Shown here: piece after piece, positions 55,564-63,938 of the stretch
Layout: each line of letters opens with the position of its first letter
Position numbering within the stretch: position 1 is the stretch's first letter
Assembly: GCA_900472295.1 (NCBI GenBank)
Contig: UCIA01000002.1
Coordinates: forward strand, 310,001 to 374,000
Origin: Hyphomicrobiales bacterium
Lineage (GTDB): Bacteria; Pseudomonadota; Alphaproteobacteria; Rhizobiales; Rhizobiaceae
Reading direction: 5' to 3'
DNA length: 64,000 nucleotides
The notes under the pieces: model-generated
Databases searched by the model: none
Told to the model about the DNA's origin: nothing
What the model saw: the letters and a program-made list of their open reading frames with translations, nothing else
Made by a program: the position numbers and the translations under genes

Positions 55564-56973
55564 TTAGTCCTTCAGAGACCTTGCACAGTCGCAAATGACG
55601 GTGAAGGCGATATCGACGTCCTCTGCCGTCGTCTCGAACTGTCCGACCTGGAAGCGGATGGCGACGCGTCCGTCCACCCGCGTCTGCGTCAGATAGAGCC
55701 GGCCATCGTCATTGATAGCATTGACCAGGTGCAGATTGTGGTCGTCGGCATCGCCTGTTGTCTTGTGGCGGAATGAAAACAGCGACAGCATCGGTTCGGT
55801 GACGATCTCGAAATCCGGCTCGCTCGCCAGCCGAGCGGCAAGCCCTTCGCTCCAGGCGACATGATTGCGGATCATCCCGCGCAGCGCCTCCAGGCCGTGC
55901 GCGCGCAGCAGGAACCACAGTTTCAGCGCCCGAAAGCGGCGGCCGAGCGGCACCGACCACTCGGAATAGTTGATGATGCCGTCGCGGCCATGCGTCTTCA
56001 GGAATTCGGGCTTGATCGCCAAAGTGCGGACCAGATCCTCGGGCTGGCGGATGAACTGCATCGAGCAGTCGAATTGGGCGCCCAGCCATTTGTGCGGGTT
56101 GACGACGATGGAATCGGCCAGCTCGGCCCCGGCCCAGAAATGACGGAATTCCGGGCAGATCATCGCCGATCCGGCCCAGGCCGCGTCGACATGCAGATAA
56201 AGCCCGTGGCGTGTGGCCACCGCGGCGACTTCAGCGACATCGTCGGTGCCGCCGGTGCTGGTGCCGCCGACGCTGGCAATGATGCCGGCGGGCAGCATAC
56301 CGGCCTCGCGGTCGGCGACGATTGCCGCCTCAAGGGCTGCCGTATCCATGGCGCGAAAACGCCCGCTGACCGGAATGCGGACCAGATTGTCCTCGCCGAC
56401 ACCCGACACCCAGATCGCGCGGTCGATCGAAGTGTGAACCTGGTCGGAAGAATAGATGCGCGGCCGCTTCTGCCCGGCCAGGCCCTGTTTGTTGCCCTGC
56501 CAGTCGAGCGCACGCTCGCGCATGGTCAGCACGGCGGCCAGTGTCGCCGACGAGGCCGAATCCTGGATGACGCCGGAAAAGCCGTCGGGCAGGCCGAGCG
56601 CCTGGCGCATCCAGTCGACGATGCGGGTTTCGAGTTCGGTCGCCGCCGGCGAGGTCTGCCACAGCATGCATTGCGCGGCCATCGCCGAGACCAGATATTC
56701 GGCCACCACCGAAACCGGGGCGGCATTGGCCGGGAAATAGGCGAAGAAGCGCGGATGCTGCCAATGCGTCATCCCCGGCACGATCTTGTCTTCGAAATCG
56801 GCGAAAATCCGCTCCATCGGCTCAGCCGCTTCCGGGGGCGACGCCTCAATGCTGCGAAAGATAACGCCGGGCTCGACCAGCGGCCGCACCGGCCGTTCAC
56901 GCAACGAAGAGCGATAATCGACGCCCCAATCCGCGGCGCGCCTCGACCATTGCCGGAAATCATCACTGTCCAT
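55564..56973 (-). CDS. PLP-dependent group II decarboxylase (aromatic-L-amino-acid decarboxylase type)
   Basis: The 469-residue enzyme belongs to the pyridoxal-dependent decarboxylase family of dopa/tryptophan decarboxylases. Marks are MTHWQHPRFFAYFPA (about 68-82), DSASSATLAAVLTMRE (about 138-153), the coenzyme-stacking His near 180 (SSDQVHTS), Asp263 (LHVDAAWAGSA) and the Schiff-base Lys295 in VNPHKWLG. The substrate, probably an aromatic amino acid, is not certain. The ATG at 56973 fits homologues; the frame is open to 57015. It follows the Anbu gene by 62 bases on the same strand and could be co-transcribed. Confidence 0.92.
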   Translation of the reverse strand: MDSDDFRQWSRRAADWGVDYRSSLRERPVRPLVEPGVIFRSIEASPPEAAEPMERIFADFEDKIVPGMTHWQHPRFFAYFPANAAPVSVVAEYLVSAMAAQCMLWQTSPAATELETRIVDWMRQALGLPDGFSGVIQDSASSATLAAVLTMRERALDWQGNKQGLAGQKRPRIYSSDQVHTSIDRAIWVSGVGEDNLVRIPVSGRFRAMDTAALEAAIVADREAGMLPAGIIASVGGTSTGGTDDVAEVAAVATRHGLYLHVDAAWAGSAMICPEFRHFWAGAELADSIVVNPHKWLGAQFDCSMQFIRQPEDLVRTLAIKPEFLKTHGRDGIINYSEWSVPLGRRFRALKLWFLLRAHGLEALRGMIRNHVAWSEGLAARLASEPDFEIVTEPMLSLFSFRHKTTGDADDHNLHLVNAINDDGRLYLTQTRVDGRVAIRFQVGQFETTAEDVDIAFTVICDCARSLKD

Positions 56974-57035
56974 TCGGGTCCCCAGATTCGGGTCAGCATT
57001 TGGCCGCGGCAGCAAGCGCGCTGGCCAAGGTTATT

Positions 57036-57767
57036 CTATCCCGGGAAATCAGGCAGGCTGGCAAAGGCGGTTTTCAACGCGTTCGACCAGCCTTCGGAAA
57101 TAGCGCGATAGTACTGGTCGTCCTGGCCGATGCGCTTCTTCAGTCCGGTCTTGAACGTGTCCTTCTCCAGGAACAGCAGGTCGAGCGGCAGGCCGACGGA
57201 CAGGTTCGACTTCAGCGTCGAATCGAACGACACCAACAGCAGCTTCACCGTCTCTGCCAGGCTCATCGTCCTCTCATAAGCGCGGATGATGATCGGCTTG
57301 CCGTATTTGGTCTCGCCGATCTGGAAGAACGGCGTGTCGTCGGTGGATTCGATGAAATTGCCCTCGGGGTAGATCATGAACAGCCGCGGCGGGCTGCCCT
57401 TGATCTGGCCGCCGAGGATGAAGGAGGCGTTGAAATAGGAATCCGCCTTCTCGCCTGCCGGCGACGAACTGGCGATGACTTCCTTGACGGTGTCACCGAC
57501 CAGCCGCACCGTCTGGTACATGGAGGGTGTCTCGAGCAGCGTTGCATGGCGTTCGGCCACCGCCTTGGTCCGCTCGTCGAGCAGGCTGACGACGGCCTGC
57601 GTCGTTGCCAGATTGCCGGCCGACATCAAAACGATGACGCGCTCGCCCGGCTCTTCCCAGACATGCATCTTCTTGAAGGTGGAGATCGAATCCATGCCCG
57701 CATTGGTGCGCGTGTCCGACATGAACACGAGCCCACGATCAATCTTGAGGCCGACGCAATAAGTCAT
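57036..57767 (-). CDS. Anbu proteasome-like peptidase
   Basis: The 243-residue protein matches Anbu, a bacterial relative of the 20S proteasome and HslV. It begins MTYCVGLKIDRGLVFMSDTRTNAG, so removal of Met exposes Thr as nucleophile; Asp18 and Lys33 sit at the places of proteasome Asp17 and Lys33 (numbering allowing for Met). Anbu forms helical or ring assemblies and its substrate is unknown. It lies 32 bases after the transglutaminase-like gene, in the usual ATP-grasp, alpha-E, transglutaminase, Anbu order. Confidence 0.94.
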   Translation of the reverse strand: MTYCVGLKIDRGLVFMSDTRTNAGMDSISTFKKMHVWEEPGERVIVLMSAGNLATTQAVVSLLDERTKAVAERHATLLETPSMYQTVRLVGDTVKEVIASSSPAGEKADSYFNASFILGGQIKGSPPRLFMIYPEGNFIESTDDTPFFQIGETKYGKPIIIRAYERTMSLAETVKLLLVSFDSTLKSNLSVGLPLDLLFLEKDTFKTGLKKRIGQDDQYYRAISEGWSNALKTAFASLPDFPG

Positions 57768-57799
57768 GGAATCTCTTCAAGCAGCAAATCTTGACGAGA

Positions 57800-58594
57800 C
57801 TACTGCTCTACCGTGACGGTGACCGCAAGCTGTTCCTCCGCCTGTCCCAGTCGAATTCCCGACACCGGCGAGGCGTCGCGGTAGTCGCGGCCGGTGGCAA
57901 CCCTGACATAGCGCTCATCAGGAGAAATGCCGTTGGCGGCATCAAAAGCGACCCAGCCGAGACCTTGGACATGGGCTTCGGCCCAGGCATGGCTTGCCGC
58001 CTGCTCAATCGCCGCATCCATCATCAGATAGCCGCTGACATAGCGGGCCGGGAAGCCCATGGCGCGCGCAGCGGCAACAAAGATGTGGCTGTGGTCCTGG
58101 CAGACGCCGGTTTTCAGCGCCAACGCCTCTTCCGCCGGCGTCGTCACGCTGGTGCTGCCTGGCGTATAAGCGACGCGCTCGACGATCAGCGCCATCAACC
58201 GATGCAGCCTTTCGATGTCGGTGCCTTTGCCCACCGCCGCGGCAAGCTCGCGAATGCCCTCGCCGGGGACGGTCAAAGCCGTCTCCTGGCTGAACAGCCA
58301 GAGCGGCGCAAAGCCGTGATGCGGGCCGGAAACACCCGCTGTGTCGCGCGTGACAACCTCGCCTGAGGCCTCGACAGTGATGAAATCTCGCTCACCCTCG
58401 ACGCTCAACAGCCTGTTATCATTGCCGAAATGGTCGGTGAAGCGGACTTCCTCGCGCGCGCCTTCGATCTTCAATGCCCATGACAACACAGTCTGCGTCG
58501 GTCCGCTGACCGGCAGCAGCCGCAGCCGCTGCAGCAAATAGTGCACCGGCGCATCGTAGCGGTATTCGGTCCGGTGGGTGATTTTCAATCGCAT
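57800..58594 (-). CDS. Transglutaminase-like cysteine protease family protein
   Basis: The 264 residues have an N-terminal beta domain (about 1-85, MRLKITHRTEYRYDAPVHYL) and a papain-like transglutaminase core with the triad Cys165 (TGVCQDHSH), His202 (SHAWAEAHV) and Asp218 (WVAFDAANG). It is cytoplasmic, with no leader. It could cleave or form isopeptide bonds; in this gene set it is thought to act on products of the ATP-grasp partner. The ATG at 58594 lies one base past the alpha-E gene's stop. The frame is open to 58633, which is inside that gene. Confidence 0.93.
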   Translation of the reverse strand: MRLKITHRTEYRYDAPVHYLLQRLRLLPVSGPTQTVLSWALKIEGAREEVRFTDHFGNDNRLLSVEGERDFITVEASGEVVTRDTAGVSGPHHGFAPLWLFSQETALTVPGEGIRELAAAVGKGTDIERLHRLMALIVERVAYTPGSTSVTTPAEEALALKTGVCQDHSHIFVAAARAMGFPARYVSGYLMMDAAIEQAASHAWAEAHVQGLGWVAFDAANGISPDERYVRVATGRDYRDASPVSGIRLGQAEEQLAVTVTVEQ

Positions 58595-58595
58595 A

Positions 58596-59537
58596 TCAAT
58601 TGAACCGATAATCTTGTGCGATCTCTTCGCCAAGCTTGGTGTTGTCTTGAATGAAATTGGCCAGGAATTCGTGCAGGCCGGCGTCGAATATGTTCTTGAT
58701 CGACCCAGCCCTCAGCATCGCCTGCGTCCTTTCAACCGTTGCATGGCAAGGATGATGTTCGCCATAGTCGTCGCTCAGGAACTTTAAATGCTCTGCCAGG
58801 AAGCGGTAGCAGAAGGTCAGCGAGCGCGGCATGCGGACATTGAGGATCAGATAGTCGGCGATGTTGGTCGGCTTGTAGTCGGCCTCGTAGACCCAGCGAT
58901 AGGAGCGATGCGCCGACACCGAGCGCAGGATCGATTCCCACTGGTAATTGTCGAGGCTTGAGCCGACCCAGGAGATCGACGGCAGCAGCACATAATATTT
59001 CACGTCGAGAATGCGCGCCGTGTTGTCGGCGCGCTCGACATAGGTGCCGAGTTGCGAGAAATCGAAAATCTCGTTGCGCAGCATGGTGCCGTAAAACGAA
59101 CCGCGGATCAGCGCCGTCTCGCGCTTGATGGCATCGAGCACGCTGGGCAGGTCGCGCTCGTCGATGGGTTTTGCCAGCATGCGCTTCAACGACATCCAGG
59201 CCTCGTTGATGCTCTCCCAGGTTTCGCGCGTCAGCGCGGTGCGCACCATGCGGGCATTGTTGCGGGCGGTCTCGATCGCCGCCATCGTGCTTGACGGGTT
59301 CGACGTGTCGCGCAACAGGAAGTCAGCGACATTGGCAGCGGTGTAGTCCTGGTATTTTTGGGTAAAGGTGACATCGGAGCCAGCGCTGAGCAGCACCGAA
59401 TTCCACTCCTCCGAGGCGCTCTGGGTGCGCGTCAACGCCATACGCAGGCCGGCATCGACCAACCGCGCCATGTTTTCAGCCCGCTCGATATAGCGGTTCA
59501 TCCAGTAGAGCCCGTTGGCGGTGCGGCCGAGAAGCAT
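58596..59537 (-). CDS. Alpha-E domain protein (DUF403)
   Basis: The 313-residue protein is nearly all helical and matches the alpha-E family: MLLGRTANGLYWMNRYIERAENMARL at the start (cited in part), AIETARNNARMVRTALTRETWE (about 87-108), YVERADNTARILDVKYYVLLP (about 176-196) and a C-terminal region with FCYRFLAEHLKFLSDDYG. The repeated ERAxNxAR elements look like a duplicated helical module. The family is always near transglutaminase and ATP-grasp genes; its role is unknown. It starts about 135 bases after the ATP-grasp gene, across an inverted repeat. Confidence 0.93.
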   Translation of the reverse strand: MLLGRTANGLYWMNRYIERAENMARLVDAGLRMALTRTQSASEEWNSVLLSAGSDVTFTQKYQDYTAANVADFLLRDTSNPSSTMAAIETARNNARMVRTALTRETWESINEAWMSLKRMLAKPIDERDLPSVLDAIKRETALIRGSFYGTMLRNEIFDFSQLGTYVERADNTARILDVKYYVLLPSISWVGSSLDNYQWESILRSVSAHRSYRWVYEADYKPTNIADYLILNVRMPRSLTFCYRFLAEHLKFLSDDYGEHHPCHATVERTQAMLRAGSIKNIFDAGLHEFLANFIQDNTKLGEEIAQDYRFN

Positions 59538-59555
59538 GGAATGGCCCTTCGGGCT

Positions 59556-59673
59556 AGTGAGTAGGGATTAGTGAGTAGGGATTAGTAAGCATTTGAATCT
59601 CAATGGAATATGGCATTCCCTGTCCCCTGTTTTTTACTACTGCCTACTGCCTACTCACTATTCCCTACTCACT
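59556..59673. repeat. Inverted repeat built of AGTGAGTAGGGATT units
   Basis: AGTGAGTAGGGATT occurs twice in tandem at 59556-59583, with the start of a third copy. The inverse, CCTACTCACTATTCCCTACTCACT, is at 59650-59673, next to the ATP-grasp stop codon. The arms are about 25 bases and separated by about 65 bases. It could be a small mobile palindromic element spread in the genome, or an mRNA hairpin in the operon. Confidence 0.75.
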
Positions 59674-61091
59674 CAGTCATCGAGCACCCAGGTGTCTTTC
59701 GTTCCGCCGCCCTGCGACGAATTGACGACGAGCGAGCCTTCCTTCAGCGCAACGCGGGTCAGCCCTCCCGGAACGATCTGGATGCGGTCGGAAACCAGCA
59801 CATAGGGCCTGAGATCGACGTGGCGCGGCGCCAGCCCCTTGTCCGTCAGGATCGGACAGGTCGACAGCGCAAGCGTCGGCTGGGCGATGTAGTTCGACGG
59901 CTTTGCAGCCAGCTTCTTGGCGAAAGTCTCGCATTCCTTCTTGGTCGCCGCCGGCCCGACCAGCATGCCGTAGCCGCCGGAGCCGTGGACTTCCTTGATC
60001 ACAAGCTCGTCGATGTGCTCGAGCACATATTTCAGGCTGTCCGGTTCCGAGCAGCGCCAGGTCGGAATGTTGCCGAGGATCGCCTTGCGGCCGGTGTAGA
60101 ATTCGATGATTTCGGGCATGTAGGAATAAATCGCCTTGTCGTCGGCGATGCCGGTTCCCGGCGCATTGGCGATGGTGATGTTGCCGGCGCGGTAGACATC
60201 CATGATGCCGGGCACGCCAAGGGCTGAGTCCGGACGGAAGGTCAGCGGGTCGAGGAACGAATCGTCGACACGCCGGTACAGCACGTCGATCTGCTTGTAG
60301 CCTTCGGTCGTGCGCATGGCGACATGGCCGTCGACGACGCGCAGATCCTGGCCTTCGACAAGCTGCACGCCCATCTGATCGGCCAGGAAGGCATGTTCGA
60401 AATAGGCAGAGTTGAAGCTGCCAGGCGTCAGCACGGCGATGGTCGGCGCGCCCTTGGTGCTTTGCGGCCTGACAGCAGCCAGCGACTGGCGCAGCAGCTG
60501 CGGATAGTTCTCGACCGGCCGCACCTTGATCTTCTGGAACAGCTCGGGGAAGAGCTGCATCATCGTCTCGCGATTCTCCAGCATGTAGGAGACGCCCGAC
60601 GGCGTGCGCGCATTGTCCTCCAGCACGTAGAATTCGTTTTCCGAGATACGGACAATATCGACGCCGATAATGTGGGTGTAGACGCCGGCCGGTGGCCGCA
60701 CGCCGATCATTTCCGGCAGGAAGGCCTCGTTCCTGGCGATCAGCTCCCTGGGAACGCGGCCGGCGCGCAGGATTTCCTGGCGGTGATAAATGTCGTCGAG
60801 GAAAGCATTCAGCGCCTGCACGCGTTGCTCGATGCCTTGCGTCAGCCGGCGCCATTCATTGCCGGAGATGATACGCGGAACGATGTCGAAGGGGATCAGC
60901 CGCTCCGAGGCTTCCTGCTCGCCATAGACGGCAAAGGTGATGCCGGTCTTGCGGAAGACGCGCTCGGCGTCCTGCATCTTTTCGGTAAGCCTGGCCGGAT
61001 CCTGCTCCTTCAGCCAGCGGTCGTAAGCCGTATACGGTTTTCTCAGTCCGGAAACTTCCGGAAGCATTTCATCGAACGCTGCCAATCGCAT
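59673..61091 (-). CDS. Circularly permuted ATP-grasp protein (COG2308)
   Basis: The 472-residue enzyme belongs to the COG2308 family with a circularly permuted ATP-grasp, predicted to make amide or peptide bonds. Segments include RPPAGVYTHIIGVDIVRISENEFYVLEDNARTPSGVSYMLENR (about 135-178; cited in part, with likely metal ligands), YRRVDDSFLDPLTFRPDSALGVPG (about 275-298) and VIKEVHGSGGYGMLVGP (about 368-384; nucleotide-binding glycine loop). The start may be ATG at 61091 (MRLAAFDEML) or 61109. It is first in the Anbu gene set. Confidence 0.92.
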   Translation of the reverse strand: MRLAAFDEMLPEVSGLRKPYTAYDRWLKEQDPARLTEKMQDAERVFRKTGITFAVYGEQEASERLIPFDIVPRIISGNEWRRLTQGIEQRVQALNAFLDDIYHRQEILRAGRVPRELIARNEAFLPEMIGVRPPAGVYTHIIGVDIVRISENEFYVLEDNARTPSGVSYMLENRETMMQLFPELFQKIKVRPVENYPQLLRQSLAAVRPQSTKGAPTIAVLTPGSFNSAYFEHAFLADQMGVQLVEGQDLRVVDGHVAMRTTEGYKQIDVLYRRVDDSFLDPLTFRPDSALGVPGIMDVYRAGNITIANAPGTGIADDKAIYSYMPEIIEFYTGRKAILGNIPTWRCSEPDSLKYVLEHIDELVIKEVHGSGGYGMLVGPAATKKECETFAKKLAAKPSNYIAQPTLALSTCPILTDKGLAPRHVDLRPYVLVSDRIQIVPGGLTRVALKEGSLVVNSSQGGGTKDTWVLDD

Positions 61092-61258
61092 ACTCCCCTG
61101 TGACACCATTTCACTGGCGTCGCGGGAGAAAATCAAGCGCAATCGGTGATTTCCGGGATATCGGCGATCAGTATGTTTCGACTGCCCAAAATTAGGGCAG
61201 TCGTATCAGGCCCGTAATCAGGCTGTGCCTTGTCGCCGGGCAAGTGCCTGATGCGGCT

Positions 61259-61495
61259 TTAGAAAGCGCGGAAAGTGACGACGGTAAACGTGTCCTTGAT
61301 TCCCGGAATAATCTGCACCTTCTCGTTGACGAAGTGGCCGACATCGTCCTCATCGTCGATATAGAATTTGGCAAGCAGGTCGTAATGGCCGGCAGTCGAG
61401 TAGATTTCGGAGGCGATCTCGGCGTCGGCGAGCGCGCTGGCGACCTCATAGGACTTGCCCAAGTCGCACTTTATCTGCATGAAAAACGTCTTCAT
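61259..61495 (-). CDS. Stand-alone Lrp/AsnC ligand-binding (RAM) domain protein
   Basis: The 78-residue protein is only the effector-binding, oligomerising half of an Lrp/AsnC regulator: MKTFFMQIKCDLGKSYEVASALAD, then IYSTAGHYDLLAKFYIDDEDDVGHFVNEKVQIIPGIKDT (both cited in part). There is no DNA-binding domain and the N-terminus starts directly with the beta strand. Such small proteins may bind amino acids or modulate full-length Lrp proteins. It is a single gene upstream of the Anbu group on the same strand, 167 bases before it. Confidence 0.88.
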   Translation of the reverse strand: MKTFFMQIKCDLGKSYEVASALADAEIASEIYSTAGHYDLLAKFYIDDEDDVGHFVNEKVQIIPGIKDTFTVVTFRAF

Positions 61496-61563
61496 TGCCG
61501 GTCCCGATCAAGCTTCAGCACATAAGCGGCCCTTGTGGCAGACTGCCGCCCGGCTTTCAAGCA

Positions 61564-62175
61564 TCAGGCGGAGCGGGCTCTGGCGACAGCCTGCTTGAGT
61601 TCGGACACCGGCATACCGCGCCGGTAGAGGCTGCCGCCGATGACCAGAGCCGGCGTACCCCGCAGCTTGAAGGCTGTTGCCTGGGCTTCGGTGCGGAAAA
61701 GGGAGGCGTCGACGTCAGGCTGACGCAAAGCGAGATCGGCGCGCACCATCGTCACATCGACACCGGCGGATGAAAGGATCGTGTTGGTGCGGCGTTCCGA
61801 AAGGCCGCGCTGGTTGGTCATCAGCGCATCCACCGCCACGGCATAGTGTTCGCCGCTGAGCAGCGCCACGCGTGCCGCGTCTCGCGAGACGTCGCCGAAG
61901 ATCGGCCAGTCCTTCATCACCAGCCGGATGCCGCTATCCTCGGCCATGAGTTTCTTCAGCTCGAGAAAGACGAGTTTGCAGATCGGGCACTGGTAGTCGA
62001 CGAATTCGGCAATGGTCACATCGCCATCCGGATTGCCGAGTGCTGGAATGGCCGGATCGAAGGCGACTTCAGTGACGGTCGGCCCGGTGCTTGCCCAAGC
62101 GGGCAAGGGAGCCAGAACTGCAAGGCTTGCCGCGCCCTTCAACAAAAGGCGCCGGTCGATCGGCTGCTTAAACAT
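61564..62175 (-). CDS. DsbA-family thioredoxin-fold protein with Tat-type signal
   Basis: The 203-residue protein has a signal peptide with twin arginines (PIDRRLLLKGAASLAVLAPLPAWAS, about 5-29), which fits the Tat pattern RRxxLK. The redox centre is CPIC (Cys63, Cys66) in FVDYQCPICKLVF. A helical insertion and the RGTPALVIGG cis-proline loop (about 172-181) complete the DsbA/2-hydroxychromene isomerase-like fold. It likely oxidises or reduces periplasmic thiols. The long open frame upstream to 62478 was not used because the signal peptide begins at 62175. Confidence 0.9.
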   Translation of the reverse strand: MFKQPIDRRLLLKGAASLAVLAPLPAWASTGPTVTEVAFDPAIPALGNPDGDVTIAEFVDYQCPICKLVFLELKKLMAEDSGIRLVMKDWPIFGDVSRDAARVALLSGEHYAVAVDALMTNQRGLSERRTNTILSSAGVDVTMVRADLALRQPDVDASLFRTEAQATAFKLRGTPALVIGGSLYRRGMPVSELKQAVARARSA

Positions 62176-62371
62176 GTTCGTCCCCTGGTTGCGCGAACAG
62201 ATCCCCACCCGTCTCTTACGATGCGCGCCGCGCGTTAAAGGATGCTTAAGCATGATCTTGTGGCACTTGCCTCGTGAATATCGGTGTTTGCTGAAACCGT
62301 GAGGCGCCGCCAAGCGTATGGTATGATGCGTCCTGGGACAGCTTGTGTTTGGGGGACAAGGGAGACAGGCC

Positions 62372-62800
62372 ATGCGCCGTATCGCATTCGCAGTCGTTTC
62401 ATTGCTGTTCGCGTCTTGTCTGCTCGTCTCGGCAGCCTTTGCCGGCGATGCCGAAGTCAAAGCCGGCCAGGCCGTCATCGATGGTCAGCTGAAGGCTCTC
62501 ATCGCCAATGACGGCGCCAAGGCCTACAGTTTCGCCGCCCCAAACGTGAAGCAGATTTTCCCGACCGTCGACGCCTTCATGAACATGGTCACCAACGGCT
62601 ACGCGCCGGTGCGCCAGCCGCAGAGCTATTCGTTCGGCAAGGTCGAGCAGACCGGGCCGGGCTCGATCATCCAGCAGGTGCTGATCGTCGGTCCCGACGG
62701 CAAGGACTACGAAGCGGTCTACACGCTGCAGCAGCAGCCCGACGGAACCTTTCAGATCACCGGCTGCAGCCTGCGGGCATCAAATTCGCTCAGCACCTGA
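62372..62800 (+). CDS. DUF4864 exported protein
   Basis: The 142-residue protein has a Sec signal peptide (about 1-25, SLLFASCLLVSAAFA). Its domain is NTF2-like, with VIDGQLKALIANDGAKAYSFAAPNVKQIFPTVDAFMNMV (about 37-76; cited in part) and SYSFGKVEQTGPGSIIQQVLIVGPDGKDYEAVYTLQQQPDG. This matches DUF4864, a periplasmic family of unknown role common in alphaproteobacteria. The ATG at 62372 gives the clean signal peptide. It converges on tgt with seven bases between stop codons and is divergent from the DsbA-like gene. Confidence 0.85.
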   Translation: MRRIAFAVVSLLFASCLLVSAAFAGDAEVKAGQAVIDGQLKALIANDGAKAYSFAAPNVKQIFPTVDAFMNMVTNGYAPVRQPQSYSFGKVEQTGPGSIIQQVLIVGPDGKDYEAVYTLQQQPDGTFQITGCSLRASNSLST

Positions 62801-62807
62801 AGACCGG

Positions 62808-63938
62808 TTAGATCACCGGAATATCGCCCCTCGCCCAGCCCTCTGAAATCTCGGCTGTGCGCGCCTCAAAAGCCTGCGCATCGATCGCGGCGCGGATATC
62901 CTGCATCAGTTTCTGATAGTAGGACAAATTGTTCCACGTCAGCAGCATCGCCCCCAGCGCCTCTTGTGATCTCACGAGGTGATGCAGATAGGCGCGTGAA
63001 TAGTCACGCGCGGCCGGGCAGTCGCTCTCCTCGTCCAGCGGCCGCGGATCGTCGGCATGGCGGGCGTTCCTGAGATTGACCTTGCCGCGCCTGGTGTAGG
63101 CCAGGCCATGACGGCCGGCGCGGGTCGGCATCACGCAATCGAACATGTCGATGCCGCGCGCCACCGATTTCACGATGTCGTCCGGCGTGCCGACGCCCAT
63201 GAGGTAGCGCGGCTTGTTCCCTGGCAGTTCCGGACAGGTGATGTCGAGCATATCGAGCATCACCGCTTGCGGCTCGCCGACCGCGAGGCCGCCGACCGCA
63301 TAGCCCTTCAGCTCCATCGCACTCAGCGCCTGCGCCGAACGCATCCGCAGCGCCGGGTTGTCGCCGCCCTGCACGATGCCGAACATCGCCTTGCCCGGCT
63401 GGTCGCCGAACGCCGTCTTGCAGCGCTCGGCCCAGCGCAGCGACAGCTCCATTGCGCGCTCGATCTCCTTGAGATCGGCCGGCAGTGCCGTGCATTCGTC
63501 AAGCTGCATCTGGATATCGGAATCGAGCAGCCCCTGGATCTCGATCGAGCGCTCCGGCGACATCTCGTAGGCAGCGCCATCGATATGCGAGCGGAAGGTG
63601 ACGCCCTTCTCGGTCAGTTTCCTGAGCTTCGACAGCGACATCACCTGAAAGCCGCCACTGTCGGTCAGGATCGGCTGCGGCCAGCGGGCGAACTCATGCA
63701 GGCCGCCAAGCCGTGCCACGCGCTCGGCGCCGGGCCGCAGCATCAGATGATAGGTGTTGCCCAGGATGATGTCGGCGCCGACACCGCGCACCTGGTCCAT
63801 ATACATGGCCTTGACCGTGCCGCCGGTGCCGACCGGCATGAAAGCCGGCGTGCGGATTTCTCCGCGCGGCATGTCGATGACGCCGCGCCGCGCTTTGCCG
63901 TCGGTGGCGAGCACCTTGAAAGAGAACGTGTCAGCCAT
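62808..63938 (-). CDS. tgt: tRNA-guanine transglycosylase lacking the usual zinc ligands
   Basis: Tgt exchanges guanine 34 of tRNAs for the queuosine precursor. The 376 residues have both catalytic aspartates, Asp93 in [10 protein letters not shown] and Asp267 in [16 protein letters not shown]. The zinc site expected as C-x-C-x-x-C plus a later His is ESDCPAA (Ser305, Cys307, Ala310), and the His position is Asn336 in [10 protein letters not shown]. Only one of four ligands is left. The rest of the fold looks intact. The ATG at 63938 (MADTFSF) is used rather than 63953. Confidence 0.95.
   Translation of the reverse strand: MADTFSFKVLATDGKARRGVIDMPRGEIRTPAFMPVGTGGTVKAMYMDQVRGVGADIILGNTYHLMLRPGAERVARLGGLHEFARWPQPILTDSGGFQVMSLSKLRKLTEKGVTFRSHIDGAAYEMSPERSIEIQGLLDSDIQMQLDECTALPADLKEIERAMELSLRWAERCKTAFGDQPGKAMFGIVQGGDNPALRMRSAQALSAMELKGYAVGGLAVGEPQAVMLDMLDITCPELPGNKPRYLMGVGTPDDIVKSVARGIDMFDCVMPTRAGRHGLAYTRRGKVNLRNARHADDPRPLDEESDCPAARDYSRAYLHHLVRSQEALGAMLLTWNNLSYYQKLMQDIRAAIDAQAFEARTAEISEGWARGDIPVI

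Noticed and set aside
61564..62478. Longer start for the DsbA-like gene
   Set aside because: The added 101 residues precede an obvious signal peptide and overlap the divergent DUF4864 gene.
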